Positions 15,913-24,502 of a stretch of 64,000 nt of DNA are shown one piece after another. How positions within the stretch are numbered: the stretch's first letter is position 1; every line of letters begins with the position of its first letter. The translations under genes and the position numbers were made by a program. The notes below the pieces were generated by a model. That model saw only the letters and a list, made by a program, of their open reading frames with translations. It did no database searches and was not told the origin of the DNA. The stretch is from JALZKA01 sp033856515 (GTDB lineage Bacteria; Actinomycetota; Thermoleophilia; Solirubrobacterales; 70-9), in contig JAWVEY010000041.1 of the NCBI GenBank assembly GCA_033856515.1, positions 62,001 to 126,000 of the forward strand, in the 5' to 3' direction.

Positions 15913-17046
15913 ATGGAGTCGCCACCCGCCCCCAACTCGCAGGTTGATCGGATTGCGGTCGTCGGCATTGGCAACGTCGGTCGGCTACTCGCGGACATGC
16001 TTGTCGAGCGCGGGTTCGAGGTGTGGGAAGTCGACGCCGACGAGAGCAGGGTGGCCGGCGATCACGCATCCGTCCTGGACGTAAGTGATCCGGCGGCCCT
16101 CGAGGAACTGTTCGCGGACGTCGACGCGGTCATCTCGTGCCTGCCCTACTTCCTGAACGCCGGAATCGCCACGGCTGCGCATGCCGCCGGGGTGCACTAC
16201 CTGGACCTGACGGAGGACGTCGATACCTCGAGCACGATCAAGGATCTCGCGAAGAGCTCGAACGCCATCTTCATGCCGCGCTGCGGCCTCGCTCCAGGGT
16301 TCATCTGCGTTGTCGGCGGTTCGCTTTTTGGCAGGCTGGAGACCGTCGAGAAGGTCGAGCTGCGCGTCGGCGCCCTGCCGCGCAGCCCGAACAACGCGCT
16401 CGGCTATGCGTGCACCTGGTCGCCTGACGGGATCATCAACGAGTACCTGAACGACTGCGAGCAGCTGCGCGGAGGTGAGCTCGTGACGGTGCCGTCGCTC
16501 GAGAACGTGGAGACGATCGTGATCGACGGCGCGCGCTACGAAGCGTTCACCACCTCCGGCGGCCTGGGGACGATGTGCGAGACGTTCGCCGGCCGTGTTG
16601 ACAGCCTCGACTACAAGACGATCCGGTATCCCGGCCACCGCGCGCTGATGCGGTTCATGCTGCACGAGCTTGGCCTTAGCCAGCAGCGAGAGGAGGCCGT
16701 GCGGCTTCTCGCCGATGCCTACCCGCCCGTCCGGGACGATCTGGTGGTCCTCTACGCGGCGGCCGAGGGACACAGCGGGGGACGCTCGGCCCGCGAGGAG
16801 TTCGTCCGCATCTACCGCCCGCGGATGGTTGCCGGCGCCCCCAGGACAGCCATCGCATGGACGACGGCCGCGGGAGCGGTTGGGATGATCGAGTTGCTCG
16901 CCGAAGGCTCGCTGCCGGACTCGGGCTTCGTTTGCCAGGAGGACGTGTCGCTCGACGCCTTCCTCGCCACCAAGGCTGGCCAGATGCTTGCGCGCGAGCC
17001 GCACGTCGACATGGTCGACGACGAGCCGTTCATGCCGGTCTCTTAG
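15913..17046 (+). CDS. saccharopine dehydrogenase-family oxidoreductase (lysine 6-dehydrogenase-like)
   Basis: A 377-residue protein. The N-terminal Rossmann motif is VVGIGNVGRLLADML, with an acidic residue for NAD(H) after the next strand (EVDADESR). The middle part (GVHYLDLTEDV, RCGLAPGF, LGYACTWSPDG) follows the saccharopine dehydrogenase/lysine 6-dehydrogenase fold. Members oxidise lysine or saccharopine at the epsilon carbon, giving alpha-aminoadipate semialdehyde. The antiquitin-type dehydrogenase encoded at 19335-20888 uses that semialdehyde as substrate. It is co-directional with the aminotransferase and converges on the E1 gene. Confidence 0.75.
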   Translation: MESPPAPNSQVDRIAVVGIGNVGRLLADMLVERGFEVWEVDADESRVAGDHASVLDVSDPAALEELFADVDAVISCLPYFLNAGIATAAHAAGVHYLDLTEDVDTSSTIKDLAKSSNAIFMPRCGLAPGFICVVGGSLFGRLETVEKVELRVGALPRSPNNALGYACTWSPDGIINEYLNDCEQLRGGELVTVPSLENVETIVIDGARYEAFTTSGGLGTMCETFAGRVDSLDYKTIRYPGHRALMRFMLHELGLSQQREEAVRLLADAYPPVRDDLVVLYAAAEGHSGGRSAREEFVRIYRPRMVAGAPRTAIAWTTAAGAVGMIELLAEGSLPDSGFVCQEDVSLDAFLATKAGQMLAREPHVDMVDDEPFMPVS

Positions 17047-17055
17047 CGCTCGGCT

Positions 17056-19296
17056 CTAACTACCTACGAGCTCACGCGCGGCCGCATCGATCTCGGCTTC
17101 TTGGAGCAGGACGAGCTCGGCGGCTTCCCCTAGTGGAATGAAGGAGTCCTGGCTCGTCACCCGCGACAGCGCCCCCTCGAAGTTCCCGTCGACGAGTACG
17201 CCCACGACGCCCTCTGAGACACCGCCGCTTCGGCGCGTCTCGTCCACGATCAGCACGCGTCCGGTCGCTTCGGCCTCACGGAGGATGTCGTCAACCGGTA
17301 GCGGGGCGAGCCAGCGCAGGTCCACGACGCGCGCGTTGATCCCATCGTCGGCGAGGCGCTTTGCGACGCGCAGCGACATGTAGGTGCCGTTGGCGAACGT
17401 CAGGATCGTCAGGTCGCTGCCATCACCGTGCACTCGCGCCGAGCCGATCGGGGCGTGAGTGGCCGCCCATTCGCCGGGCGGGGCATATGGCGCGAGCCAG
17501 CCGCCGTCATCCGGGCCGTGCAGGTCACGGGTGTGGTAGAGCGCGATCGGCTCCAGGAAGACGCACGTCGACCCGTCGGTGGACGCAGCCGCCAGGCAGG
17601 CGCGGAGCATGGCCGCCGCGTCGTCGGGCCGCGCCGGAGATGCCACGACTATTCCGGGGATGTCCCGGAGGACCGCCACGGCGTCGTCGTTGTGAAAGTG
17701 CCCGCCGAATCCCTTCTGATAGCCGTATCCGGCGATCCTCAGAACCATCGGGTTGTGGTACTGGCCATTCGAAAAGAACGGCAAGGTCGCCGCCTCGCCC
17801 CGAAGCTGATCCTCGGCGTTGTGGAGGTAAGCCAGGTACTGGATCTCGGGAACAGGAAGCAGGCCGGAGACGCCGCAGCCGAGCGCGAGCCCGAGGATCG
17901 TCTGCTCGTCGAGCAGCGTGTCGAATACGCGGGTGATGCCGAAGCGGCGCTGCAGTCCACGCGTAACTCCGTAGACGCCTCCCTTCCGGCCCACGTCCTC
18001 TCCGAACACCAGGGCCTCGGGCCGCGCTGCCAGCCCGTCGGTCAACGTCGCGTTGATCGACTCGGCCAGGGTGAGCGGTCCTGCTTCTTCCGGAAGCTTT
18101 CCTCCGAACGCGTCCGACCTCGCGTCCTGGGTAGCTGCCTGGCTCGCGTCCTTGGCGACCGTTTCCGGCCGCCGCGGCGCGATCGGCTCCATCACCTCTT
18201 GCGCACTCGACAGCCGCGGTTGGCCGGCGGCCTCGTCAGCCAAGCGCCGCACGTCGGCCGCGACCGCGTCGTATCTCGCGAGCAGCTCACCGGGCTCGGC
18301 GACGCCGGCCTCAGCGAGCAAGCGCGCTGCATGGAGGAGGGGGTCGCGATCCAGGTCCTCGCCGATCTCGGCACGACTGCGATAGCCGATCTCGGCGTCC
18401 GAGCCCGCGTGCCCGAGGAAGCGAACGGTTCGCAGGTGCAGGAACGCCGGGCGGCGAGAGCTACGCACGTATTCGGCTGCCGCGACGGCGGCGTCGTAGG
18501 CACCCGCGATGTCCGTGCCCTCGGCGCTGAAATAGCGCAGGTGTGGCCGGTTCGACCAAGCATCCTTCACCCAGTCGCGAGGCGTGCGGACGCTGATGCC
18601 GAAGCCGTTGTCCTCGCAGCTGAACAGCACCGGCATCCGCAGCCCCTGGTGCACGTTGTACTCAGCGGCGTTCAGCGCTCCCAGGGCAGTCGAGTGGTTG
18701 AGCGAGGCATCGCCAAAAGAGCAGATCGCAATAGCGTCCGCCGGCCAGGCAGGGCTGACATTGATCCGCTGCGCGCGCTCGATCGCGAACCCGACCCCCA
18801 TCGCACGCGGCAGATGAGACGCGATCGTCGAGGTCTGGGGGATCACCGCCAGCGCGTGGTTGCCGAAGACCTTGTGTCGCCCCCCGGAAATCGGCTCATC
18901 CGCTGCGGCGACCAGGCCGAGGAGGATGTCCCGCAACGGGGTGGAGCAAGGGACCTGCTGCGCCCGCGCGCAGTAGAAGCCGCCCGATCGGTAATGGAGG
19001 AGCGCTGGATCGGTGGGTCTGAGCGCCGCCGCGACCGCGGCGTTCGACTCGTGGCCGGCGGATCCGATCGTGTAGACGCCGGGGCCCTCCTTCCGCAGGT
19101 ACCGCGCGGCCAGGTCGAGGTTCCGGCTTGCCGCCATCGCGTCGAACAGCTCGAGGGCCATCCGTGCGGTCAGCCCGGTTCCATCGCGGACCGGCTGGTC
19201 GAACTCTACGTCGCCCGCCCCACTGCCCTCTAGCGCGGCCACGCGCTCGCGGAAGTGATGATCGAGCGCCTGCTCCGGTGTTTCGGTCGCCGCCAA
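17056..19296 (-). CDS. fused 2-oxoacid dehydrogenase E1 alpha/beta subunit (thiamine-diphosphate enzyme)
   Basis: A 746-residue protein. The N-terminal half is E1-alpha: YRSGGFYCARAQ, and a ThDP/Mg motif region CSFGDASLNHS...NAAEYN. The C-terminal half is E1-beta: LAESINATLTDGLA, FGEDVGRKGGVYGVT, FDTLLDEQTILGLALG, EIQYLAYLHNA, FFSNGQYHNPMVLRI. Usually these are separate chains; here they are joined by a charged linker at about residues 365-400. The enzyme decarboxylates a branched-chain or other 2-oxoacid and passes the acyl group to a lipoyl E2. No E2 or E3 gene is in the window. Its position beside aminoadipate-pathway genes makes 2-oxoadipate a possible substrate. Confidence 0.82.
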   Translation of the reverse strand: MAATETPEQALDHHFRERVAALEGSGAGDVEFDQPVRDGTGLTARMALELFDAMAASRNLDLAARYLRKEGPGVYTIGSAGHESNAAVAAALRPTDPALLHYRSGGFYCARAQQVPCSTPLRDILLGLVAAADEPISGGRHKVFGNHALAVIPQTSTIASHLPRAMGVGFAIERAQRINVSPAWPADAIAICSFGDASLNHSTALGALNAAEYNVHQGLRMPVLFSCEDNGFGISVRTPRDWVKDAWSNRPHLRYFSAEGTDIAGAYDAAVAAAEYVRSSRRPAFLHLRTVRFLGHAGSDAEIGYRSRAEIGEDLDRDPLLHAARLLAEAGVAEPGELLARYDAVAADVRRLADEAAGQPRLSSAQEVMEPIAPRRPETVAKDASQAATQDARSDAFGGKLPEEAGPLTLAESINATLTDGLAARPEALVFGEDVGRKGGVYGVTRGLQRRFGITRVFDTLLDEQTILGLALGCGVSGLLPVPEIQYLAYLHNAEDQLRGEAATLPFFSNGQYHNPMVLRIAGYGYQKGFGGHFHNDDAVAVLRDIPGIVVASPARPDDAAAMLRACLAAASTDGSTCVFLEPIALYHTRDLHGPDDGGWLAPYAPPGEWAATHAPIGSARVHGDGSDLTILTFANGTYMSLRVAKRLADDGINARVVDLRWLAPLPVDDILREAEATGRVLIVDETRRSGGVSEGVVGVLVDGNFEGALSRVTSQDSFIPLGEAAELVLLQEAEIDAAARELVGS

Positions 19297-19334
19297 ACTC
19301 GCCCTATCCGCGGGTCAGCCCGACGGCACGGATC

Positions 19335-20888
19335 TCATCCAAATTCCACGCCCTGAGCCAGGGGAAGCTCGTCCGAGTAATTGACGGTGTTGGTTGCCCG
19401 GCGCATGTATGCGCGCCAGGCATCCGAGCCGGACTCGCGGCCTCCTCCGGTGGACTTCTCACCGCCGAACGCGCCGCCGATCTCGGCGCCGGAGGTGCCG
19501 ATGTTCACGTTGACGATCCCGCAGTCGGAGCCCTCCGAGGAGAGGAAGAACTCGGCCTCCCTTTGATCGCCGGTGAAGATGCTCGACGACAGCCCTTGGG
19601 GAACGCCGTTGTGAATCCCGATTGCCTCATCGAGGTCGCCGTAGGTCATCACGTAGAGGATCGGGGCGAACGTCTCGCGGCGCACCAGCTCGGTCTGCCC
19701 GGGCATGCGGACGATCGCGGGCTCGACGTAGTAAGCGTCCGGGTATCCAGCGGCCTCACGCCGGCCACCGCCGACGATCAGCTCGCCGCCGTCGGACTGT
19801 GCCTGCTCGAGCGCCACGACCATCGCCTGGTACGAGCGCTCGTTGATCAGCGGGCCGACCAGGGTCCCGTCGGCACTCGGGTCGCCGATCTCCAGGCGCC
19901 CAAACACTTCGCGCAGCCCATCGACGAGCTCGTCGGACACCTTGTCGTGTGCGATCACCCGTCGCAAAGTCGTGCAACGCTGGCCGGCGGTTCCCGCGGC
20001 GGCGAAGACGATTCCCCGTCGGGCGAGCTCCAGGTCTGCAGATGGCGCCACGATCGCGGCGTTGTTCCCGCCCAGCTCGAGCAACACGCGCCCCATGCGG
20101 GCCGCCACGCGGGGCGCGACCTCCGTCCCCATGCGCTCCGATCCGGTCGCGCTCACGAGCGCGACGTCGGGGCTGTCAACCAGCGCCTGGCTCGCCTCGG
20201 GGTCTGCGATCACGAGTCGCTGCACCCCGGCCGGCGCACCGCACTCTGATGCGGCGTGTTCCACCAGGGCTTGGCAGGCAATCGAGGTGAGCGAGGTCAT
20301 CGGCGAGGGTTTCCACACGATGGTGTCTCCGCAGACAAAGGCGACCGCGGCATTCCAGGCCCACACTGCGCAAGGGAAGTTGAACGCGGTGATGACGCCC
20401 ACCACGCCCAGCGGGTGCCACGTCTCCATCAACCGGTGCCCTGGGCGCTCGGACGGCATCGTGCGCCCGTCGAGCTGGCGCGAGAGCCCGACCGCGAAGT
20501 CGCAGATGTCGATTGCCTCCTGCACCTCGCCGAGAGACTCCGAGCGGATCTTCCCCGCCTCGATCGTGATCAGCTCGGCGACGTCCGCCTTGTGCTCTCC
20601 CAAGAGCTCGCCCAGACGCTTGACGAACGCACCGCGGACGGGTGCCGGCACGGCACGCCACTCGCGAAAGGCCTCCTTCGTTTCGGCGATCGCCGCCTCC
20701 ACCTCCGCTTTGCCCGCGCCAGGTACGTCGAACAGCTCCTCGCCCGTGATCGGCGAACGCGAGCTCACAGACGTTCCTGTCCAGGAAGAGAGGTCGACAC
20801 CGCAGCGCTCAAGAGCCTCGCGGGCCCGCGAACGAAGTTCGTCGGTCGATGAGACGGTCAACTCTTGCTGGGACTCGGTTGTCGTCAT
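19335..20888 (-). CDS. alpha-aminoadipate semialdehyde dehydrogenase-type ALDH (ALDH7/antiquitin)
   Basis: A 517-residue NAD(P)-dependent aldehyde dehydrogenase with a GGAGGAG ribosome-binding site. Catalytic Glu271 is in ELGGNN and the nucleophile Cys305 is in TAGQRCTT. The C-terminal signature INIGTSGAEIGGAFGGEKST-type sequence and RESGSDAWRAYMRR are those of antiquitin/AASADH, which oxidises alpha-aminoadipate semialdehyde (or piperideine-6-carboxylate) to alpha-aminoadipate. This fits the neighbouring saccharopine dehydrogenase-like enzyme. It lies upstream of the E1 gene on the same strand (38 bases apart), so the two may share a transcript. Confidence 0.88.
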   Translation of the reverse strand: MTTTESQQELTVSSTDELRSRAREALERCGVDLSSWTGTSVSSRSPITGEELFDVPGAGKAEVEAAIAETKEAFREWRAVPAPVRGAFVKRLGELLGEHKADVAELITIEAGKIRSESLGEVQEAIDICDFAVGLSRQLDGRTMPSERPGHRLMETWHPLGVVGVITAFNFPCAVWAWNAAVAFVCGDTIVWKPSPMTSLTSIACQALVEHAASECGAPAGVQRLVIADPEASQALVDSPDVALVSATGSERMGTEVAPRVAARMGRVLLELGGNNAAIVAPSADLELARRGIVFAAAGTAGQRCTTLRRVIAHDKVSDELVDGLREVFGRLEIGDPSADGTLVGPLINERSYQAMVVALEQAQSDGGELIVGGGRREAAGYPDAYYVEPAIVRMPGQTELVRRETFAPILYVMTYGDLDEAIGIHNGVPQGLSSSIFTGDQREAEFFLSSEGSDCGIVNVNIGTSGAEIGGAFGGEKSTGGGRESGSDAWRAYMRRATNTVNYSDELPLAQGVEFG

Positions 20889-20949
20889 TGGCTCCTCCGT
20901 GAGTTCTGGGCGGAAGGTGAGTGTCGCTTATACAACTAGCATCCACTCC

Positions 20950-21228
20950 GTGGGTGTAAAGAGTCCCAGTCAGCGAGTGCCCGGTGGGGTAGTGCACAAG
21001 CTGCCCCCAGACCTGCGCAAGGCGCTGGTCGCCAACGCCACGGCGCTCGAGCTCTGGAAGGACATCACGCCTTTGGCGCGCAACGAGTTCATCTGCTGGG
21101 TCGAAGACGCCAAGCAGGAGGAGACCCGAGAACGCCGCATTCGGCGTACCCATGAGGAGCTGGAGGAAGGAAAGCGCCGGCCATGCTGCTGGGCGGGATG
21201 CCCGCACCGCGAACGCACCGGCTCGTAG
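20950..21228 (+). CDS. YdeI/OmpD-associated-like small protein
   Basis: About 92 residues if begun at GTG 20950; a GTG at 20977 is also in frame. The core KLPPDLRKALVANATALELW, then LARNEFICWVEDAKQEETRE-type helix and RRIRRTHEELEEGKR, matches the helical YdeI/OmpD-associated (bacteriocin-protection) family. The family's molecular role is unclear. The C-terminus carries CCWAGCPHRE, with three cysteines. The frame overlaps the start of the GNAT gene by 46 bases, implying coupled translation. It is divergent from the ALDH gene. Confidence 0.7.
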   Translation: MGVKSPSQRVPGGVVHKLPPDLRKALVANATALELWKDITPLARNEFICWVEDAKQEETRERRIRRTHEELEEGKRRPCCWAGCPHRERTGS

Positions 21229-21773
21229 GCCCTGCCATCCGGTGGGCGACCGTCGGGGATGCGCGCGCGATCGCGTTCGTCCATATCGCCTCGTGGCACG
21301 CCGCTTACCGAGGACTGATGCCGGACGAGGTCCTCGACGGGCTCACGATCGAGGGACGAGAGCGCGACTGGCAGGGATGGCTGGCCGAAGGCGGCGCGCG
21401 CGTCAACACGTTGGCGGCCGAGCGCGACGGCGAGATCGAGGCGTTCTGCACGCTCGAGCTGCCGTCGCGAGAGGAGGACGAGCCGGACACGGTCGCCGGA
21501 ATACCGGCGATCTATGCGCACCCCGACGCCTTCGGCCGGGGAGCGGGCCCCGCCCTTCTGGACGCGGCGATCGACGCAATGCGCGAGCACGGGTACACAG
21601 AGGCGATCCTCTGGATGGTTGAAGGGAACCGCCGCGCTCAGGCTTTCTACGAAGGCCGCGGGTGGCATCGAGACGGCGGCAAGCGCGCGGCTGAGTACCC
21701 CGGCGTCACCTTCGAGGCCGGCGCAGAGCCGATCGAGATCAGGTTTCGGCGGTCGCTGGAAGCCTCGCCCTAG
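21183..21773 (+). CDS. GNAT-family N-acetyltransferase
   Basis: A 196-residue protein (an ATG at 21198 would shorten it by 5). The GNAT fold is marked by IRWATVGDARAIAFVHIASW, then the acetyl-CoA-binding loop region HPDAFGRGAGPALLDAAI (motif A, R/Q-x-x-G-x-G/A form), and motif B WMVEGNRRAQAFYEGRGW. The acceptor amine is not predictable. It overlaps the YdeI-like gene, which suggests one transcript. A 7-bp hairpin follows the stop. Confidence 0.85.
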   Translation: MLLGGMPAPRTHRLVGPAIRWATVGDARAIAFVHIASWHAAYRGLMPDEVLDGLTIEGRERDWQGWLAEGGARVNTLAAERDGEIEAFCTLELPSREEDEPDTVAGIPAIYAHPDAFGRGAGPALLDAAIDAMREHGYTEAILWMVEGNRRAQAFYEGRGWHRDGGKRAAEYPGVTFEAGAEPIEIRFRRSLEASP

Positions 21774-21789
21774 ACGACGGGGAACCTTC

Positions 21790-21807
21790 GCGCCAGCGCT
21801 CTGGCGC
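21790..21807 (+). terminator. short GC hairpin between the GNAT and GDPD genes
   Basis: Stem GCGCCAG / CTGGCGC around a CGCT loop, 17 bases after the GNAT stop. There is no T-tract. It ends 16 bases before the next start, so it may instead affect translation of that gene. Confidence 0.35.
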
Positions 21808-21822
21808 GCCTACACTCGCTCG

Positions 21823-23166
21823 ATGCGACCTGACGCGGGGGACGGGAAGAGCCGCAGCCCTCGGCGTGCTGCGAGCCTCGTGGCGATTGGCCTTGCCTGG
21901 GCGGGGTTGGTAGCGCCGGCCGTCGCTTCCGACACCGACTGGACCGCGCTCCGCACCCTCAATATCGCCCACCAGGGCGGCGAGGATGAGGCGCCGTCCA
22001 ACACGAGGTACGCGCTCGACCGGGCGATGCGGCTCGGCTCGGACATGCTCGAGCTCGACATCCACACAAGCTCGGACGGGCACCTGATGGTGATGCACGA
22101 CGCCACCGTTGATCGCACCACCAACGGCTCGGGCAGCGTCTATGAAATGACCCGAGCCGAGATCCAGGCGCTCGACGCGGGGTACAACCTGGTCCCGGGC
22201 GAGGGCACCGTCGAAGGCAGGCCCGAGGCCGACTATCCCTTCCGCGGCGTACGGCTCGGCGAGAAGGCACCACCGCCTGGCTTCCGCCCGCGTGACTTCC
22301 GGATCCCGACCCTCGGCGAGGTCATGCGCGCCTACCCCGATGTGCCGACCAACATCGAGATCAAGGGCGCCGCCGACACCAACGTCGCGTCGTTCATCTC
22401 AAACGCGGAAGCCCTCGCCGCGTTCCTCAACGACCTCGGGCGTACCGACGGAATCGTCGTCGCCTCGTTCAACGATGCGGCGCTCGTGCGCTTCCACGAG
22501 CTCGCGCCCGAGATCGACCTTGCACCGGGAACTGCGGCTGTAGCCGCCTACAAGGCGGCAGGGGTACCGCCGGCGGAGGGGACGAAGGTGTTCCAGGTGC
22601 CGATGGACCTCGGCGGGGTTCCTGTGACGGACGAGGCGTTCGTCGGTCAGGTCCATTCCGACGGCTACGCGATCCACGTCTGGACGATCAACGACGAGCC
22701 GACGATGGAGGAGCTCCTCGGATGGGGCGTCGACGGGATCATGTCCGCCGAGCCGGCGCGGCTTGAGAAGGTTCTCTGTCGCACGGCCACTCCGCGGCCA
22801 GCGCGTCCCAAGAGCTTTCCCGGCAGGCACTGCAGCCGGCGCGCCTCGATCGCCTGCGACGTCGTGCCCACGGCGCTCGAGGTGGACGGCGACGAGGCGA
22901 TCGTCAGGCTCGAGCGCGGGGACGAGTTCGACAGCCGCTGCGCGGGTTTCGTACAGCTTCAGAATGTGCCCGGACCCCGCGGGCGCTTCAACTTCGGCTG
23001 GAAGCCACCGTCGCAGGGCGGCCCGGCGGTAACGGAGGTCACGTTAAGGCTCTCTCCCGAGGCTCAGCGCATCGTCCACAGCCGCGAGGAAATCCGCGTG
23101 AAGGCGCGGCCATACGGCGCGTTCCCCTCGATTCGGCGCCTTACTTGGGGCGCCCACGCCGCCTAG
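21823..23166 (+). CDS. secreted glycerophosphodiester phosphodiesterase
   Basis: A 447-residue protein from the ATG of MRPDAGDGKS; the signal peptide ends near APAVAS (about residue 36). The GDPD TIM barrel begins with NIAHQGGEDEAPSNT (His50 and Arg/Glu equivalents), then the metal pair in LELDIHTSSDGHLMVMHD and DRTTNGSG. It ends with HVWTINDEPTMEELLGWGVD and GIMSAEP. Such enzymes cleave glycerophosphodiesters to glycerol-3-phosphate and an alcohol. The usual HRG is HQG here. About 120 residues of beta-rich sequence with cysteines follow the barrel and have no assigned domain. Confidence 0.85.
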   Translation: MRPDAGDGKSRSPRRAASLVAIGLAWAGLVAPAVASDTDWTALRTLNIAHQGGEDEAPSNTRYALDRAMRLGSDMLELDIHTSSDGHLMVMHDATVDRTTNGSGSVYEMTRAEIQALDAGYNLVPGEGTVEGRPEADYPFRGVRLGEKAPPPGFRPRDFRIPTLGEVMRAYPDVPTNIEIKGAADTNVASFISNAEALAAFLNDLGRTDGIVVASFNDAALVRFHELAPEIDLAPGTAAVAAYKAAGVPPAEGTKVFQVPMDLGGVPVTDEAFVGQVHSDGYAIHVWTINDEPTMEELLGWGVDGIMSAEPARLEKVLCRTATPRPARPKSFPGRHCSRRASIACDVVPTALEVDGDEAIVRLERGDEFDSRCAGFVQLQNVPGPRGRFNFGWKPPSQGGPAVTEVTLRLSPEAQRIVHSREEIRVKARPYGAFPSIRRLTWGAHAA

Positions 23167-23167
23167 C

Positions 23168-24412
23168 TCAGATGCAGGGGCGCCCGATGGTGGCGGGATC
23201 GATGTTCCCGGTTACCGTCACCTGATAGTTCGAGGCGTTGACGGCGGTGCCTTCGCCGTAGACCTGGACGTAGGCGTCGAAGCTGTCGTCGGAACCGAAG
23301 GATTCCCCCTCCGCGACGCACACGTTTTCGGTGCCACCGGGACCGCCAGTCGAGCAGGCAGTTCGCGGCGACTGCAGCGATGGGAGGCCGTGGAATACGC
23401 AGAGGTCCAGGTCGCCGTTGTTCGGAGCGGAGTTGTCAGGCGTCGAGCTCATCCCGATGTTCGCGGTCACCGCCATGTCGACGTTGCTGCTCTCGAAGAC
23501 CGTCACCCTGAACCAGTCGGTGTCTCCGCAAGGCGTGATCTGGGCAGATGTGGTGACGACGTCGTGCTGGCTTCGATCCGGCTGCGCAGGAAGACCGCCC
23601 GTTGACCCGTCGCCATCCACGGAGCCGAGGAACGTCGCGGAGGTGAACGGGTCGCCGGCCTGGCAAGTCGGGTCGTCGTCCAGAATGGTCACGGCCGGCT
23701 GAGATGAAGCGCCAAGTGTCGCGTTCACCGGGTTGCTCAGGTCGATCGTGAACGACTCATCGGGCTCATCGGTCGTGTCGCCGGTGACAGATACCGGCAC
23801 AAGCTCGCTGACGTCGCCAGGCATGAAGGAGACGGTGCCGCTGGCCGCAGAATAGTCCCCCGAGGTGGCAGATCCGTCGGTGCTTTCGTAGTCGACCGAC
23901 ACCGTCTTGCCGCTCGGCTCGGAGAGCTCGACCTCAACGTTCCCGGTCGCGGTGCCGGTGTTGCCCTCCTGGATGCTCACCCCGCTGCCGTCGACGACGG
24001 GGGGATCGTCTGTGTCCGAGATCGTGGCTATGGCTGAGCCGTCTGCGATGCGCGCTCCACGCGGGTTCCCCAGGTTGAGGACGAACTGCTCGGAGTCTTC
24101 GTCCAGGGTGTCTTCAAGCGCACTGACGGCGACCGCTCCCTTGCGCTTTCCCCGCTTGATCTTGAGGGTTCCGGAGCTAGTCGCGTAGTCGAGGTCGCCG
24201 AGAGCGCTGTCCGGGGCGGTCTCATAGTCGAGCTTCACGGACCGCTTGGCCCTCTTTGAGAGCGTCACCTCGAAAGCCGCTGATCCACCCTCAACAACGT
24301 CTGCGTCCAGCACCGAGGCACGCGGCTTGCCATGGGCGACCGGCGCCGCCATGAAGGCGATTACCCCCGATGCGATCAAGGCCGTCCCCAAGACGACCAC
24401 CCGACGATTCAT
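23168..24412 (-). CDS. secreted Calx-beta domain protein
   Basis: A 414-residue protein from the ATG of MNRRVVVLG; a longer frame exists upstream but overlaps the opposite-strand hydrolase and is non-coding. The signal peptide is about residues 1-28. Two Calx-beta repeats follow: ASVLDADVVEGGSAAFEVTL...DYATSSGTLKIKRG...SDTDD, and GVSIQEGNTGTATGNVEVEL...GDYSAASGTVSF...ILDDD. The last 170 residues have a pre-peptidase-like beta fold (DTDWFRVTVFESSNVDM, NGDLDLCVF) with cysteines. It is a Ca-binding surface or secreted protein. It converges with the GDPD gene and is divergent from the S15 hydrolase. Confidence 0.8.
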   Translation of the reverse strand: MNRRVVVLGTALIASGVIAFMAAPVAHGKPRASVLDADVVEGGSAAFEVTLSKRAKRSVKLDYETAPDSALGDLDYATSSGTLKIKRGKRKGAVAVSALEDTLDEDSEQFVLNLGNPRGARIADGSAIATISDTDDPPVVDGSGVSIQEGNTGTATGNVEVELSEPSGKTVSVDYESTDGSATSGDYSAASGTVSFMPGDVSELVPVSVTGDTTDEPDESFTIDLSNPVNATLGASSQPAVTILDDDPTCQAGDPFTSATFLGSVDGDGSTGGLPAQPDRSQHDVVTTSAQITPCGDTDWFRVTVFESSNVDMAVTANIGMSSTPDNSAPNNGDLDLCVFHGLPSLQSPRTACSTGGPGGTENVCVAEGESFGSDDSFDAYVQVYGEGTAVNASNYQVTVTGNIDPATIGRPCI

Positions 24413-24502
24413 GCCAGTGATGAGTGTAAGTCCTGAGAGGGATCCGCACAAGTGGCGGGGGAACTGGCGCGCGGGCCGCCGCGACTTGTTACAAACCTCA
24501 GC

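Noticed and set aside
17428..19233. Long plus-strand open frame opposite the E1 gene
   Set aside because: Shadow frame of a GC-rich gene; the minus strand encodes a full E1 alpha/beta protein with all expected motifs.
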